A stretch of 64,000 nt of DNA from Chelydra serpentina (GCA_037349315.1 JBAIAC010000027.1:10049501-10113500), one strand, 5' to 3'; counted from the stretch's first letter, positions 33,010 to 44,739 are shown. Notes: generated by a model not told the origin, from the sequence alone. Numbers and translations: made by a program.

Positions 33010-33535
33010 CCCTCTTTACATCCTTCCATTGCCTTCCCATTCTCCATCACAAACACAAATTACTTTTCACCTTAAAAACCCTGCACTGTTGTTCCATGCC
33101 TGCCTATCCTCTCTTATCAAGATGTGTACCTCCTCCATACTACCCTCCACCCCACATTCATATGCATATGATGCCAGTCTTGATCACCTGTTTTTAATTC
33201 CCCCCCCCCCCCAACACCATTGTGCTTCCTTCCAGCCGTTCCTTTATCTGCAGAGCCGCCTCATTGTATTCCTTCAAATCCCTCCTTAAATCTCCCCTCT
33301 GATGCAAGGCCTACCAAAAAAACAAAAAACTCACTCTTGGTTAAGCTGGTTTGCTGGGCTAATCATCACTATCATCTCAGTTTCCTTGTGCTCTCCCCAT
33401 CTGTTTTATCCCCGTTTTCTAGCCTTGTACTTCGATTGAGCGCTTCAGACCAAGGACGGTTTCTCGGTTATATGTTTGTACGGTGCCTGGCACCACAGAG
33501 CCTTGGCCTCTAGCCGCAGCCATAATACAAATACA
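33010..33535 (+). mobile_element. L3-like (CR1-group) LINE 3' region
   Basis: The segment reads in order: TCCATTGCCTTCCCATTCTC, CTTCAAATCCCTCCTTAAAT, TGATGCAAGGCCTACC, then TTGTACTTCGATTGAGCGC, GTTTGTACGGTGCCTGGCAC and CAGAGCCTTGGCC. This is the 3' coding-end and tail pattern of a widespread old sauropsid L3-like LINE. Open frames of 86-124 codons cover parts of it but are shifted against each other, so the reading frame is broken. Confidence 0.6.
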
Positions 33536-33539
33536 CAAA

Positions 33540-33784
33540 TGGTAGATTGAGCTTTTCTGCTCAGGTGTGAGTAAATGGAGGTCATACAGCTGTACCTTTA
33601 TCAGAGTAGCCCCTGGGAGGAATTGTAACCCTCTTGATCTAAGGTGTGTGTGTGAAGGAATAAATTAATGTAGCTGGAGAGAGTCATCTTGGCTGTCAGA
33701 CTAGAGATTGAACAGAAGACCTCCAGAGCTAAAAGCTGAGCTGTTAGAGCTAAAACAACCAAGGGGGGCTGTAACAGATTCCCA
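33540..33784. other. Unrecognised intergenic DNA
   Basis: No repeat or exon recognised. Confidence 0.4.
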
Positions 33785-33785
33785 T

Positions 33786-33970
33786 CTAGGGCTGGTTGCA
33801 AATTTTCCATCAACACTGCTTTTTAACTTTTTGGGGGGTGGGGGTGGGGGAGGGAAGAAGGTGGGAGAAATACTTTGTCCTCCCTGCAACAACTCAACAT
33901 TTTCCATGGGAAATTCTAATGAAGGTTTTGCATATTTAATCAAAAATTTCCACAGCCGAACAAAAACAAC
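33786..33970. mobile_element. A/T-rich hAT-like MITE remnant
   Basis: The start AGGGCTGGTTGCAAATTTTC resembles the GAGCTGGTCAAAATTTT ends of the A/T-rich family. The interior has CATTTTCCATGGGAAATTC and AAAAATTTCCACAG phrases plus a G-rich tract. The right end is uncertain. Confidence 0.42.
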
Positions 33971-33974
33971 AAAA

Positions 33975-34905
33975 ACAAATAAATCCATACTTGCTCTATG
34001 GTCATATCCTCTGTGGTTTGGGCCCAGAATGGGGCCCGTATCATACACTGACCAGTGGGTTACAGGAGGTGTAATTTATTTCTCCCAGCTGCTCTGGCTG
34101 GCAAGGAATGGGCAAGAAGCTTTGCCCATCCCTTTTCTCTCCTTGCCCCCTCCAAGCCCATATGCTCTTACAGGGAGTTTTGGAAGATGGGGGTAGCACT
34201 CTGCATCAGACCCAACATGTGGGTAGGTATTACTGACCTGGGCAAAAGGCCCTTATTGTTCATACAAGTAAGGCAAAGGCACAATCAAGCCCTAGTGAAT
34301 TGATAGCTACACTATTTCAAGAGATGGAACAATGCTGTTAACCTTAATGATGATGTCTGGTTTATAAATATCAAAACCAGATATATTTACAAAGTTCATC
34401 TAATCTATATTTTAAGAGAGATTGCTTGCTATGCTGGTTTTTCCCCCCCGTGTGTTCCCAGCACTCTAGTAAAGTCAGTCAGTCAATACACCACTACAAT
34501 CATTTGGGGAACAGTAAACCTTTGAAAAATACCATTTGTACTGTGTATTTATAGAAACCATTTGAACTACAGTAAGCTTTGAAGATAACTCTGAAACATG
34601 TTTTGATTCCTCAATAAATTATTGAGAATCATTAAAAGAAATGAAACTCTACAGCCCGGGCAGATGCAGGCTGGGAAAGCAAAGCACCAAGGGGAGGGGA
34701 AAAATATATATATATTCCATAGTTAAGAAAATGTATGAAGAATCTTCCAAAACAAGCCCACTCTTTAAAAAAATAAAATAAATAAATAATAAATAATAAT
34801 AAAAGGACAGTGCTTCCAATGCATAGCAACTTGCACTGACCACAATTCGCGGCACTCCCCTTAAGAAAAATTCAATAGCATTCTCCAGGAACGTTTCACA
34901 ACTTT
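33975..34905. other. Unrecognised intergenic DNA with an A/T simple stretch
   Basis: A simple A/T tract of TAAA and TAA units occupies about 34763-34803, and an ATATATAT run lies near 34706. No exon is supported. Confidence 0.45.
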
Positions 34906-34909
34906 GAAC

Positions 34910-34970
34910 ATCCTCAGCTGGTGTAAACTGGCACAGAAGTCAAGGAAGCTACATCAGTTTATAACAGCTG
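34910..34970. mobile_element. Small fold-back MITE (CCTCAGCTGGTGTAAA type)
   Basis: The left end CCTCAGCTGGTGTAAACTGG pairs with the right part CAGTTTATAACAGCTGAG. The same left end occurs at 44668, so at least two copies are in the window. The element is about 60 bp and non-coding. Confidence 0.6.
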
Positions 34971-35214
34971 AGCCTGCATCTTACAATGGTGTTATGGGCT
35001 ATCTTTGTGTAATCTGAGGCTGAATCCTTCCAGCACCATTAGATGTTGCTTAGGACACAAACAAAAGCTCTACTGTTCCTGTTGAAAAATGTTGTGTACT
35101 TTATATAATGGTCTGACTGTGGTTTTGGATTTGAAATTACTATTCTGCACCTGTGTTCCCACCCCAGACTTTGTGATCATCCCTTGCCATCCTGGTTTGT
35201 CTGCCAGGATAGAA

Positions 35215-35415
35215 GGGAAGCAACATGGCTTAATGGACAGAGCTCTGGAGTGGGACTCAGGAGACCCGGGTTTTGTCACTGGCTTGCTGGGCAACCTTGG
35301 GCCAGTCACTGTACCTCAGCTTTTCCCATCTGTAAAATGGGGATGGTGAGATGGACCTCCTCTGAAGCACTGAGATTTATGGATGAGATCTCAAAGCTAT
35401 GAGAGAGCTTGGTAT
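35215..35415 (+). repeat. MIR SINE, nearly complete
   Basis: The tRNA-like head ACATGGCTTAATGGACAGAG, then GTTTTGTCACTGGCTTGCTG, CAACCTTGGGCCAGTCACTG, CCATCTGTAAAATGGGGATG and a tail with CTCAAAGCTATGAGAG show an almost full-length MIR on plus. The core is uninterrupted. Confidence 0.78.
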
Positions 35416-35514
35416 TAACAACCCAGGATTCTCAGTATCAAAAAGGACAGGCCTCTATCATTTGAACTAAAGGACCAACTCTAGTACCAGCAGCAGGCTC
35501 CTCTTAGACTCCAC

Positions 35515-35765
35515 AGGCACATCTACATGAGTTTCAGACCCTTGGTCAACAGACTCAGGCTTGCTGGGTTCGGCCTACAGCACTGAAAATAGCTGTGTAG
35601 ACATTGCAGCTCAGGCTGCAGCTCTGAAACCCACTCTTCTCCCTGGGCTTCAGAGCCCAACCCGCAATGTCTATGCTGCTGTTTTGAGCCCCGCATTGCA
35701 AGCCCAAGTCTGTAGACCCGAGCTCCGAGACACGGGTTTTAATACTCAGTGTGGGCCAGTCACTA
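35515..35765. mobile_element. Dispersed fold-back repeat with GTGTAGACAT motif
   Basis: AGCTGTGTAGACATTGCAGC, CAGGCTGCAGCTCTGAAACC, CTGGGCTTCAGAGCCC and GCAATGTCTATGC are arranged with inverted symmetry, since GTAGACATTGC pairs with GCAATGTCTA. A related, more decayed segment lies at 58515-58785. I take this as a non-autonomous DNA element of a common turtle family. Two overlapping frames of 95 and 122 codons are chance. Confidence 0.52.
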
Positions 35766-35769
35766 GAGG

Positions 35770-36555
35770 AAGACAGAGCAAGGTCCATGCAGACCTCTGT
35801 ACATACAAGAAGAAAAAAAATATTGAGTGCAGACTGGTGCAAAATTTAATAATTAACAACTCAAAATTAGCAGATATTCTCATGATCATCATGAGCTATA
35901 GGCTGCCCTGGTTAGATAGGTCGAAATAACACACTGCTTTAAGATCTATAGTGCTATGTAAGTCCAAAGATGGCTATTTGGCTAGGGACCTTTTAAGTAA
36001 GAGAGATGATTGTGTTCCTCCCCCCCGAAACCACACAGCCAGTCAAGGTATTATGGAAAAAGATAGCTATAAAAATGTGTGTGTATATATGGGCATAAGT
36101 GCAGATGGTGCTCTTTATGTTAACTATCTGCTGGCACACAGGATCATGTAAGAAATGAAGTCAGGAAAGTAACTGAAATACTCCTCTGATGGATTGTATT
36201 TCCTGAGAGACAACCTATCCTAAATTCTCAATTACTGAGGGACAATTGCTATATTTGCTTTGCACAAGCTACTCTTACTATAACCTTGTATGAGTGATGT
36301 ACCCGAATATTTTCAACTGTATCATTACATTGAACAACCTTAATTTGGGATATTGCAGATTCTGTGTTTTAGGATTTCCAAACCAAACTTTGTACTTTAG
36401 GAAAATTTAAGCATTATATCCAGATGTACAGACACTTTCCTTAACCGGTGTATTAGAAAATTTTAACATTAACTTTAAGAAAAGATTTTTAAATGTGTTC
36501 ATAACGTTATTGGTCCAACAAATTTATTTGTGCTGTGCATTGCAAAGGGCTTCTG
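35770..36555. other. Unrecognised intergenic DNA
   Basis: No supported gene or nameable repeat. Confidence 0.4.
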
Positions 36556-36559
36556 GATC

Positions 36560-36652
36560 ACACAGCTTTCAATAAATAGTGGCGCTCAGAATAGAACTGA
36601 GATCTTTTGATTCCACAGTGGATGTCCTACCCAATGGACCGGGCCGCTGAAT
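36560..36652 (-). repeat. MIR 5' fragment
   Basis: On plus, CGCTCAGAATAGAACTGAGA, CTTTTGATTCCACAGTGG and CCTACCCAATGGACC match the reverse complement of the MIR tRNA-like head. Confidence 0.45.
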
Positions 36653-36670
36653 TTGATGTGGCTTTACTAG

Positions 36671-36846
36671 TCATAGAATATCAGGGTTGGAAGGGACCTT
36701 AGGAGGTCATCTAGTCCAACCCCCTGCTCAAAGCAGGACCAATCCCAAATTTTTGCCCCAGATCCCTAAATGGCCCCCTCAAGGATTGAACTCACAACCC
36801 TGGGTTTAGCAGGCCAATGCTCAAACCACTGAGCTATCCCTCCCTG
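36671..36846 (-). mobile_element. Turtle tRNA-derived SINE
   Basis: On the minus strand the copy runs from the GGGAGGGATAGCTCAGTGG head, with box A, through box B (GAGTTCAATCC) to a CR1-like tail ending in ATTCTATGA. The tail is of the ATTCTATGATT type, like those at 11344 and 52348. The copy looks little decayed. Confidence 0.9.
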
Positions 36847-36849
36847 CAT

Positions 36850-37795
36850 CAGATGAGAGAATTAGTTACTGCTCTGATGCTTTGTCTTCTGGGACAAAAG
36901 GGAAAAATCCAGCAGTGCAAGATCCACTGGGCCAAGAAAGAAAAAGCAGGAATAGAAAGCACAAGCAATCAAAGCAACTATGAGTTTCTGAGGCAAGGGA
37001 AATCTAGACGCTGCCAATCACTGGGATCATTGGCACTGTGCACCTGGCTGAACAGTTGTTCGCGCCGTTTGTGTGTTTTGCGATCCCATAAACACCAGTG
37101 GGAGCTTCTGTGGTACTGAGGCAGCGAAGTTGAAGAGAAATGAGGAATAGATTGGAGTAAAGCGTTAGCTGGCATATCCCTGGAGTATGCTAATCAGTGT
37201 GGGTATGCAAGAAAGGAGTTTAAGGACTTAGTTTGTTCCTTTTCAAGCTCTTGCTTCATAATTTTAATTTAAATGGTGACTAAAGGCTCTGAAACCTTAC
37301 ATAGCAAGAGTGCATTCACTCTGTTATAGAATAATTTTGGCTGGGAATCAGAAGGACTCTAGTCCAGAACAAGCCCTGCTCTAAATCCTAATGATTGCTA
37401 TATTGTTCCCATTTCCTCTCCTTCCGTTTATTCCTTGGATTATGATTTAAAGCTAAAACCAAGCAGCAACTGTGACGACATCTACTTAACTAGATTTGGA
37501 GAGTATGATCAGCACTGCACCAACACTTAATAATGAATCAAACAGATTGCTTAAATTGTCTCCTGACCTACTTTTTAGACCCATTTGACACCTTTCAAAA
37601 AAATATATATATAAAAAAGTCTTATCAGGGATTATGGCATTTATGGCACATGTCCAAAGGCCAGAAATGACTACACATTAACTGCTAAGTGAGAAAAATG
37701 ACTCCTGGCACTTTTAGTGTTGTACTTTATCTCCAGGGGAAGTGGCAACATTTTTTAATCTGGGAAGCATATTTTGTACAAACAGGAACAGCTAG
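36850..37795. other. Unrecognised intergenic DNA
   Basis: A 100-codon frame at 36817-37119 begins inside the SINE and has no known domain. No repeat family recognised. Confidence 0.4.

Positions 37796-37798
<3 letters not shown>

Positions 37799-37855
<57 letters not shown>
37799..37855. repeat. (TG)28 microsatellite
   Basis: About 28 perfect TG units make this the longest uninterrupted dinucleotide repeat in the window. The flanks are unique-looking, so it is a likely polymorphic marker and could adopt Z-DNA. Confidence 0.97.
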
Positions 37856-37857
<2 letters not shown>

Positions 37858-37859
37858 TT

Positions 37860-39315
37860 TAAAACAAAATGCATCATTTTGAGGATGCACAGTTCTATAT
37901 CCAGCTTGACGTGTCATTAGCAAAGTAAAGAGGACGTACCAGTAGACCTCAGGTTCGGGGGTTTGTTTGTTTTTTGCTTTGAAATCACTTGATATCCCTC
38001 AGTAATTATGCTGTAAATAGGAATTAAGTAGGAAACCATTTTCAGCCATTAAAAATTAAATGCCTGATATTTCCACCTATCAGCTGCAGCTTAATTAGGT
38101 CTCCTGCACAGGTGCCACTTGGAATTCAGGGAGGATATATAGTTGAAATATTTTTAAGTGACTACAGGTAGGAAGCAGTTGCAAATTGGTTCTAAACACA
38201 GTCATCACATTAGTTGTGCACGGCGAGTTTGCACAGTGCTTGGGTGGGTTTGCTCAATTTGGAGCTGTTAATTTGCAGTACATGCTGCAATCAGTTTTCC
38301 CACCCACTCTGTAGTGCGCTACTTTTTTCCCCCCTTTGTTTTTAAGTTTTGCCTCCTCCTTGGGGACCAGGCTACTTAGTCCAAAGTGTTGCAAGGTCGG
38401 GTTATTTCAGTGCTGAGGTCTTTCTACAGCAGAATCCGGAAACCCTGCCTAATGCTGGGGTGACGGTTTTGTGATGTAGAAGCCAGTCCTACCTCTGTGC
38501 ATGTAAGAAAGTGGATGAGTGTGTTATAGGAGGAGGGTTCCTACACTGCAGTGGGCAAATAAGGGGAGGGCAATGATGACGGCAGAGCACGTCTGACCTA
38601 GGGCTGCAGAGTGCTATAGCAGCCATTGGGATACAGTAGCCTCCGCTGAATGGCCCCGTAGCCTTGGGAAGAAAATTCCTCACTCAGCAGCCTACGCATA
38701 TGCCCAGTGCTGTACCCAGCTATGCAGGCTGAGTGATCAAGTAAGTAAGTAACTGGCTCTGCGAGACAGGATGAAGATTTCCAGATATCAGTTTTCAACT
38801 CCGAGATACATAGTGTTTGAATCTAGATCTGTAGGGTTCAGGAATAAATTGTGTTCCCCTCCTATGGCAGATTATAGGAAAGTTGCTGAGATGCATACAC
38901 CCACTGATTGTGAGCACCTAGCTTGAGACACCTTTGCAGAAGTAGCTGATTTTCAGTTAGGCTAGTGTGCGCTCAGCTCTTCTGACAAAGCAGGACCAAC
39001 GTGTCCTAAGAGGAGCTGCTAAAAACCAAAAGCACACAAAGTCAGAGGCCCACTTTTGAAAACGTGGCCATCGAGTGTAGCTTAGCATGCAATTGTGTTA
39101 CCTTTTTTACTTGCGCTATATAGTAACGCTCACATTGCTTTAGCCATTTGCAAACAATACACGAAAAGTTCACTATTATCTACGCAACAGAACTAGACTA
39201 AGAATGAAACAGCAGCCCTGAAGTCCCAGCTGATCTGCTATTTGAACCAGACACACAAAAAATGACCATTTATAGTTTGAGAAAAAGAAATGGATGTAAA
39301 TCTATATAAAGTAGA
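37860..39315. other. Unrecognised intergenic DNA with a regulatory look
   Basis: At 37980-38120 the DNA combines ATTA-rich blocks with a CAGCTGCAGCTTAATTAGG cluster (E-box and homeodomain-like cores). This is compatible with a conserved non-coding element, but there is no comparative evidence here. The rest has no recognised repeat or exon. Confidence 0.35.
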
Positions 39316-39320
39316 GTAGG

Positions 39321-40105
39321 GCCAAAAGAAATCTGATGAGGTTCAACAAGGACAAAGTTCAGAGTCCTGCACTTAGGACGGAAGAATCCTATGCACCGCT
39401 ACAGGCTGGGGATTGCCTGGCTAAGCAGCAGTTCTGCAGAAAAGGACCTGGGGATTGCAGTGGACGAGAAGCTGGATACGAGTCTACAGTGTGCCCTTGT
39501 CACCAAGAAGGCTAGCGGCATATTGGGCTGCATTAGTCAGAGCATTGCCAGCAGATCAATGGAAGTGATTATTCCCCTCTATTCGGCACTGGTGAGGCCA
39601 CATCTGGAGTATTGTGTCCAGTTTTGGGCCCCCACCACAGAAAGGATGTGGACAAAATGGAGAAAGTCTTGTGGAAGGCAACAAAAATGATTAGGGGGCT
39701 GCGGCACATGCCTTTCGAGGAGAGGCTGAGGGAACTGGGGTTTAGTCTGCAGAAGAGAAGAGTGAGGGGGGGATTTGATAGCAGCCTTCAGCTACCTGAA
39801 GGGGGGTTTCAAAGAGGATGGAGCTCGGCTGTTCAGTGGTGGCAGATAATAGAACAAGAAGCAATGGTCTCAAGTTGCAGTGGGGAAGGTCTAGGTTGGA
39901 TATTAGGAAACACTTTCACTAGGAGGATGGTGAAGCATTGGAATGGATTACCCAGGGAGGTGGTAGAATCTCCATCCTTAGAGGTTTAAGGCCTGGCTTG
40001 ACAAAGCCCTGGCTGGGATGATTTAGTTGGTCCTGCTTTGAGCAGAGGACTGGACCAGATGACCTCCTGAGGTCTCTTCCAACCCTAATCTTCTATGATT
40101 CTATT
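39321..40105 (+). mobile_element. CR1 LINE 3' part with decayed ORF2 end
   Basis: The copy holds the C-terminal end of the CR1 reverse-transcriptase ORF and the 3' UTR. Frame 39391-39690 contains [17 protein letters not shown] and [18 protein letters not shown], typical of CR1 ORF2. The frame then shifts near 39640, and the continuation lies in another frame (39612-39989) with [16 protein letters not shown] and [15 protein letters not shown]. The 3' end has AGATGACCTCCTGAGG and the ATGATTCTATT tail. The 5' truncation and frameshift make it dead. Confidence 0.92.
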
Positions 40106-40109
40106 ACTC

Positions 40110-41765
40110 TGTCTTAGAGAACAGATAAACAGGTGTTCCTTGGGACAAAACCATCAAAGATATAGCTCCATCATCACACCCTTATGAGTCTCACATTATT
40201 TCTTACCTGCCTTTGTGGTATATACCTGTAAATTGTAGACATTCCACTTGAATAAGGTAAGAATCTGCAAAATTAAAAGCTTGTCTTATAAAACCGACTT
40301 TGGCTCCTTTCTGAAATATGCTTTTTCCTACATCTAAATAAAGGATTTATCGAGCACCTTTCATCCATAGATCGCAAAGAACATTATAAACAATTAAGCC
40401 TTGACCACCATGGAAGGCAGGTTCCATAAATATTATATGGCATACTTACGTATTGTACTTTGTTCAGCACAGTTCATGTACCACTGGAAACAGTATACAC
40501 TTAAATAGCAGCTGTACCCATTGTGCAAGTAGATAACCTCAGATGTAACTCAGTATAACTAATTTACCCAGATTTATACTGAGTCAGGACTAGGACATTG
40601 GCATTCCAGCTCTTATGGCCCTGTTCCAAGCATGAGATAAACCTACCTTCCCCTGAAGAGCGCCATGCCCAATTTGTAATCTATACTCTCATTGGCTTCT
40701 CTACTCTAAAGAGACCTCCTCACGTTTACAGGTAGAAAACAGAATGAGGCTGCTGAACAATCCACATCTGATGTCTTGTGGGCCAGTTTCTGTGCTCTCT
40801 CAGAAGTACCCAGATGTATTCTCTCGCCTGCCATCATTACTCAGCTGTGTTCCTCAGGGCTGTGCCATAGTAGAGGGGTGATGTTAAGAAAGAGTGTTTT
40901 GCCCTCTGGCTGTTTTACAGGCATGTTCTCTTACATGCCATCAGATTTTGTATTGTTCTGCAGTGACTGTTGTAAGTGTTTAGCTATTATTTTAGTCTGG
41001 TGAAGGGTAGTTCAGTATTCTGCTGTGCACTAAACTGTAGTCAGTCTTACAACGATACATTTTTTAAAAAGAGGAGTTGACACTTGGTGGGATGCAAATT
41101 GCAGCTGCAAAGAGACCCAATCAACTGCACCTACAAATCAAAAGAACTTGCTTATCTAGTTACCAGATTTGCACTTGCAAAATACCTAGAGGAGAGATAA
41201 AATGATGCTTTAACCTCAGAGGATGGGTACAGTAACTGCTACATTTGGGTTCTCAAAGAGCAATCGTGCCCCACTCTTGTGGTCAGTGTCCAGCCACAGA
41301 TGAGCGTTTGAACATCCAAGATGACAGCTACCTAAACCATAGTGTAAATCCATGATATCACAATGCTGCAATTTGTTACGTGAGTTAATGATAGTAGCTA
41401 GAAGTACAATGCTAGTAGATTCAGTTAATTTAACAGATTGCGTCAGATGTGCATTTACAGTCTATTTAACCTTCCACTTCATTAACTTTAGTTATGACAA
41501 ATTGTATTGCTGCATGGCACACTTCAGATAACACTCATCAATCCACTACGATGAGCAAAGACACCATGTTTGGTGTACTGATAGTGATGGTGGAAATTAC
41601 AGTTATCCACATTGTTTCTGGTTGTGAGCAGCTCAGATCTTACGAACTAAGAAGGGACAAACCAGCTTATTAAATTTGTTCTCAAGGAACATGTCCATGC
41701 TGCAGGAAACTGTTCCGGTGATTCCAAAACTGGCACATTGCCCTCCAAGTCGATATGGGACCAAT
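40110..41765. other. Unrecognised intergenic DNA
   Basis: AAACCTACC and CCAGATTTATACTGAGTC phrases near 40560 hint at a palindromic repeat, but no confident element is resolved. No exon supported. Confidence 0.4.
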
Positions 41766-41769
41766 GTCT

Positions 41770-41945
41770 TGGAGCGGACATTGTGCCTTTGTGGATGTCA
41801 CCTTTCAGATGAGGTGCAAGACTGAGGTCCTAAGCACCAAGGATTGTTAATGTCCACGATGCTTTTCATAAGGGTTGGAATATTATTCCTAGTGTTCTGC
41901 CTAAATCCCATTCTACAGTTTGCCAATATTTATTACCCATGGGAG
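41770..41945. repeat. Old vertebrate repeat (TTTCAGATGAGGTGCAAGACTG type)
   Basis: CACCTTTCAGATGAGGTGCA, GACTGAGGTCCTAAGCACC, GATTGTTAATGTCCACGATG, CTTTTCATAAGGGTTGGAAT and GTGTTCTGCCTAAATCCC follow a dispersed repeat seen in many vertebrate genomes (its usual form has 'ggatgagacgtaaaaccgaggtcctgacc'). I cannot assign it safely to one SINE or LINE tail. Confidence 0.45.
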
Positions 41946-41994
41946 AGGATATTCTTCACTTCCTGTCCTAAACTCTTGTGAAAAGTAGGTATGA

Positions 41995-42255
41995 GTTGTT
42001 AATAAATAATACCCATTTCTTATATAGCCCATTTCCTCCACTGATCTCAAAGCACTTCATAATCTTTAATGTATTTATCCTCACCACACCCTGTGAGGTA
42101 GGGAAGCATTATTATCCCCATTTTACTGATGGGGAATGGAGGCACAGAGAGGCTAAGTGACTTGCCCAAGGTCACACAAGAAGTCCATAGCAGAAAGGAG
42201 AACTGAACAGAGGTCTTCCACATTCTAAGCTAGTACCCTAACCACTGGACCATGC
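41995..42255 (-). repeat. MIR SINE, nearly complete
   Basis: On plus, the order CACACCCTGTGAGGTAGGGA, TTATTATCCCCATTTTACTG, GAGGCACAGAGAGGCTAAGT, GACTTGCCCAAGGTCACACA, then TAGTACCCTAACCACTGGAC is a clear reverse-complement MIR. The TTAA position reads CTAAG and is uninterrupted. Confidence 0.85.
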
Positions 42256-42259
42256 TTGG

Positions 42260-42965
42260 TTAAATGCTCAAAACATTCCACCCCAGATGTGCCAACATTT
42301 CAGCAGCGGAGGGAGGTGCTCCTACCTTGGAAGTTCGCAAAGTGCTTTGGAAAGGAGGGTGTTAGAAACGGAAGATACTAACTACATCATTTGAATACAT
42401 TTGCCCAGGGCTGACAGTTTTAAACTACTGTATTTCATTTTTTACAGTCTCTTCAATGTGGTAATAAGGTCATTTACTCTGCTCAGGAGTGCTTTCGGCT
42501 CTCCTCTGGCCAGGCAGACTAAGGGCTGCTTTAAATCTTGCCCTTTGCTTTACTTGTTCAACAGGTATTCCATGTCAGGCTAGCGCAAAAGGCGGGCAGA
42601 GGAAATGTCTTGTCCTGCCCCCACAAAGTAGCAGGTTTAGATCTTTCCATAACATTCAAGAGAGCGCTAGGAAAGAAGGCAGGCTTATGTGATGGCCCCT
42701 GTAACAAGAGCCCAGTGGGGCATGGCCCGTACTGCGCATTGATATTACCCTCCACTCCCAGTCAACTAACGTGCGCGCTAGCCACGTAGTCAAGGGAGTT
42801 AATTGGTTCTGTTCACAGAAGCAGTAAAATGCACCCCCAGGGCATATCCCTTTTGAGGAATCCTGCCTTAAGCAGCAGAATTCTCTTAGCACAGGCTACC
42901 CTCTCATTGTGTAGGCTAGGGCAGGATTCACCCCAAGTCTGCTCCTTTCTTTGCAAAGTTCTTAA
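42260..42965. other. Unrecognised intergenic DNA
   Basis: Overlapping frames at 42401-42892 on both strands have no recognisable products. No repeat family named. Confidence 0.4.
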
Positions 42966-42969
42966 GCAG

Positions 42970-43732
42970 AAATCAGATGAGGGTCAACAAGGACAAGTAC
43001 AGAGTCCTGCATTTAGGACGGAAGAATCCCATGCAGTGTTATGGACTAGGGACCGAATGGCTGGGCAGCAGTTCTGCAGAAAAGGACTTAGGGGTTACAG
43101 TGGACGAGAAGCCGGATATGAGTCAGTGTGCCCTTCTTGCTAAGAAGGCTAATGGCATTTTGGGCTGTATTAATAGGAGCATTGCCAGCAGATCAAGGGA
43201 TGTGATCATTCCCCTCTATTCGGCATTAGTGAGGCCTCATCTGGAGTACTGTGTCCAGTTTTGGGTCCCACACTACAAGAAGGATGTGGAAAAACTGGAA
43301 AGAGTCCAGCGGAGGGCCACAAAAATGATTAGGGGGCTGGAGCACATGACGTCTGAGGAGAGGCTGAGGGAACTGGGATTATTTAGTCTGCAGAAGAGAA
43401 GAATGGTGGGGGGGGGGGATTTGATAGCTGCTTTCAACTACCTGAAAGGGGGTTCCAAAGAGGATGGGTCTAGACTGTTCTCAGTGGTACCAGATGACAG
43501 AACAAGGAGCAATGGTCTCAAGTTGCAGTGGGGGAGGTTTAGGTTGAATATTAAGAAAAACTTTCACTAGGAGGGTGGTGAAGCACTGGAATGGGTTACC
43601 TAGGGAGGTGGTGGAATCTCCTTCCTTAGAGGTTTTTAAGGTCAGGTTTGACAAAGCCCTGGCTGGGATGATTTAGAGCAGGGGGTCGGACTAATTGACC
43701 TCCTGAGGTCCCTTCCAACTCTGAGATTCTAC
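42970..43732 (+). mobile_element. CR1 LINE 3' part with a partly open ORF2 end
   Basis: Frame 42977-43570 keeps 197 codons of the CR1 ORF2 C terminus open, with [16 protein letters not shown] near the start, [17 protein letters not shown], then [33 protein letters not shown] and [16 protein letters not shown]. It ends at a stop just after IKKNFH, before the usual HWNGLP-like part, which continues out of frame. A G10 run near 43410 is a likely indel site. The 3' UTR ends with CTCCTGAGGTCCC and GAGATTCTA. It lacks the RT core and endonuclease, so it is a 5'-truncated dead copy. It is the better preserved of the two plus-strand CR1 copies. Confidence 0.93.
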
Positions 43733-43739
43733 TTTCAAC

Positions 43740-44665
43740 TTGCTGCTGGAGGATATATTCTAGTATCTGGAATGCCGATGATTTCCGGTCCTTCCCTCAA
43801 AAGTTCACTACTACAGGTGGGATTTACAAAGCCACCACAAGGATTCAGATATACAGCTTCCTTAGAGGCTAATGAAAGTGGGGCATCCAAATTCCTAGGC
43901 AGCTTTGACAACCCCACCCGGGATGCACTACTGGACATGAAAATAGGCCAATAGCTATAATACAGACTCCTTTAAAATTGTAAAGAAACCATCAACAGGT
44001 AATTATATTAGGAGTGAAGCAAGCCCACCAAGATCATGGCAAATCACACCTTAATACTTATTTATAAGAGTTAATGTGCTGGCATTTAACATACCATATG
44101 GAAGTGACTTTTGAAGCCAAGGTTGCTATTTTTTTTAACTGTCTGAATGTGACAAGATCGGTACTAGTGCCACTTTTGCTTAGCAAAACCATTTCTTAAA
44201 AAAAAAAAAAAAAATCCTCCACCCCCCAAAAAGTCAAAACAATAAAAACCAGAAATAGGGAAGTTTGTGATGGTGAAAATCAATAGGCCCTGGTGAGAAT
44301 ACTGTATGTCTTTGGATAAGCAGCAGTCTGCAAACATTCTGCTCTTGTGGAGATACTTAAATAATTAGGTCACATACTAGATATCGAGTATGTACATTCA
44401 CATTATTTGTTTTAATAATCTGGACTTCCTCCTAATATTTGCCGATACGATATTAATTTAGAGGAGAATGTGCTGAAGTATTTTGCTATCAGATATTAAG
44501 CTCCTTACTGATAGTGTATCTTGTAACTCATCTTTTACTGCAAGCTGACTTTACATAGAGAGTTTTCTTGAGACGCTTGCCTCATGAAACGCCTCTTGGC
44601 CCATATTTTCTGTAATCCACTGTCATCCTCAGAGGATCTTTAGCAGGAGTATCACATTCCTAATG
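43740..44665. other. Unrecognised intergenic DNA
   Basis: An A-run lies near 44199-44215 beside a C-rich patch. No exon or family recognised. Confidence 0.4.
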
Positions 44666-44667
44666 GA

Positions 44668-44735
44668 CCGGATCCTCAGCTGGTGTAAATCAGCATAGCT
44701 CCGGGATCATCAATGAAGCTGTGCTGTTTCAACCA
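44668..44735. mobile_element. Small fold-back MITE (CCTCAGCTGGTGTAAA type), decayed
   Basis: GGATCCTCAGCTGGTGTAAA, TCAGCATAGCTCC and CAATGAAGCTGTGCTG reproduce the left arm and part of the right arm of the same palindromic element as 34910. The outermost right end is missing or mutated. Confidence 0.5.
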
Positions 44736-44739
44736 GCCC

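Noticed and set aside
42977..43570. 197-codon frame with reverse-transcriptase-like C terminus as a host gene
   Set aside because: The sequence is the end of CR1 ORF2, followed by the CR1 3' UTR and tail.
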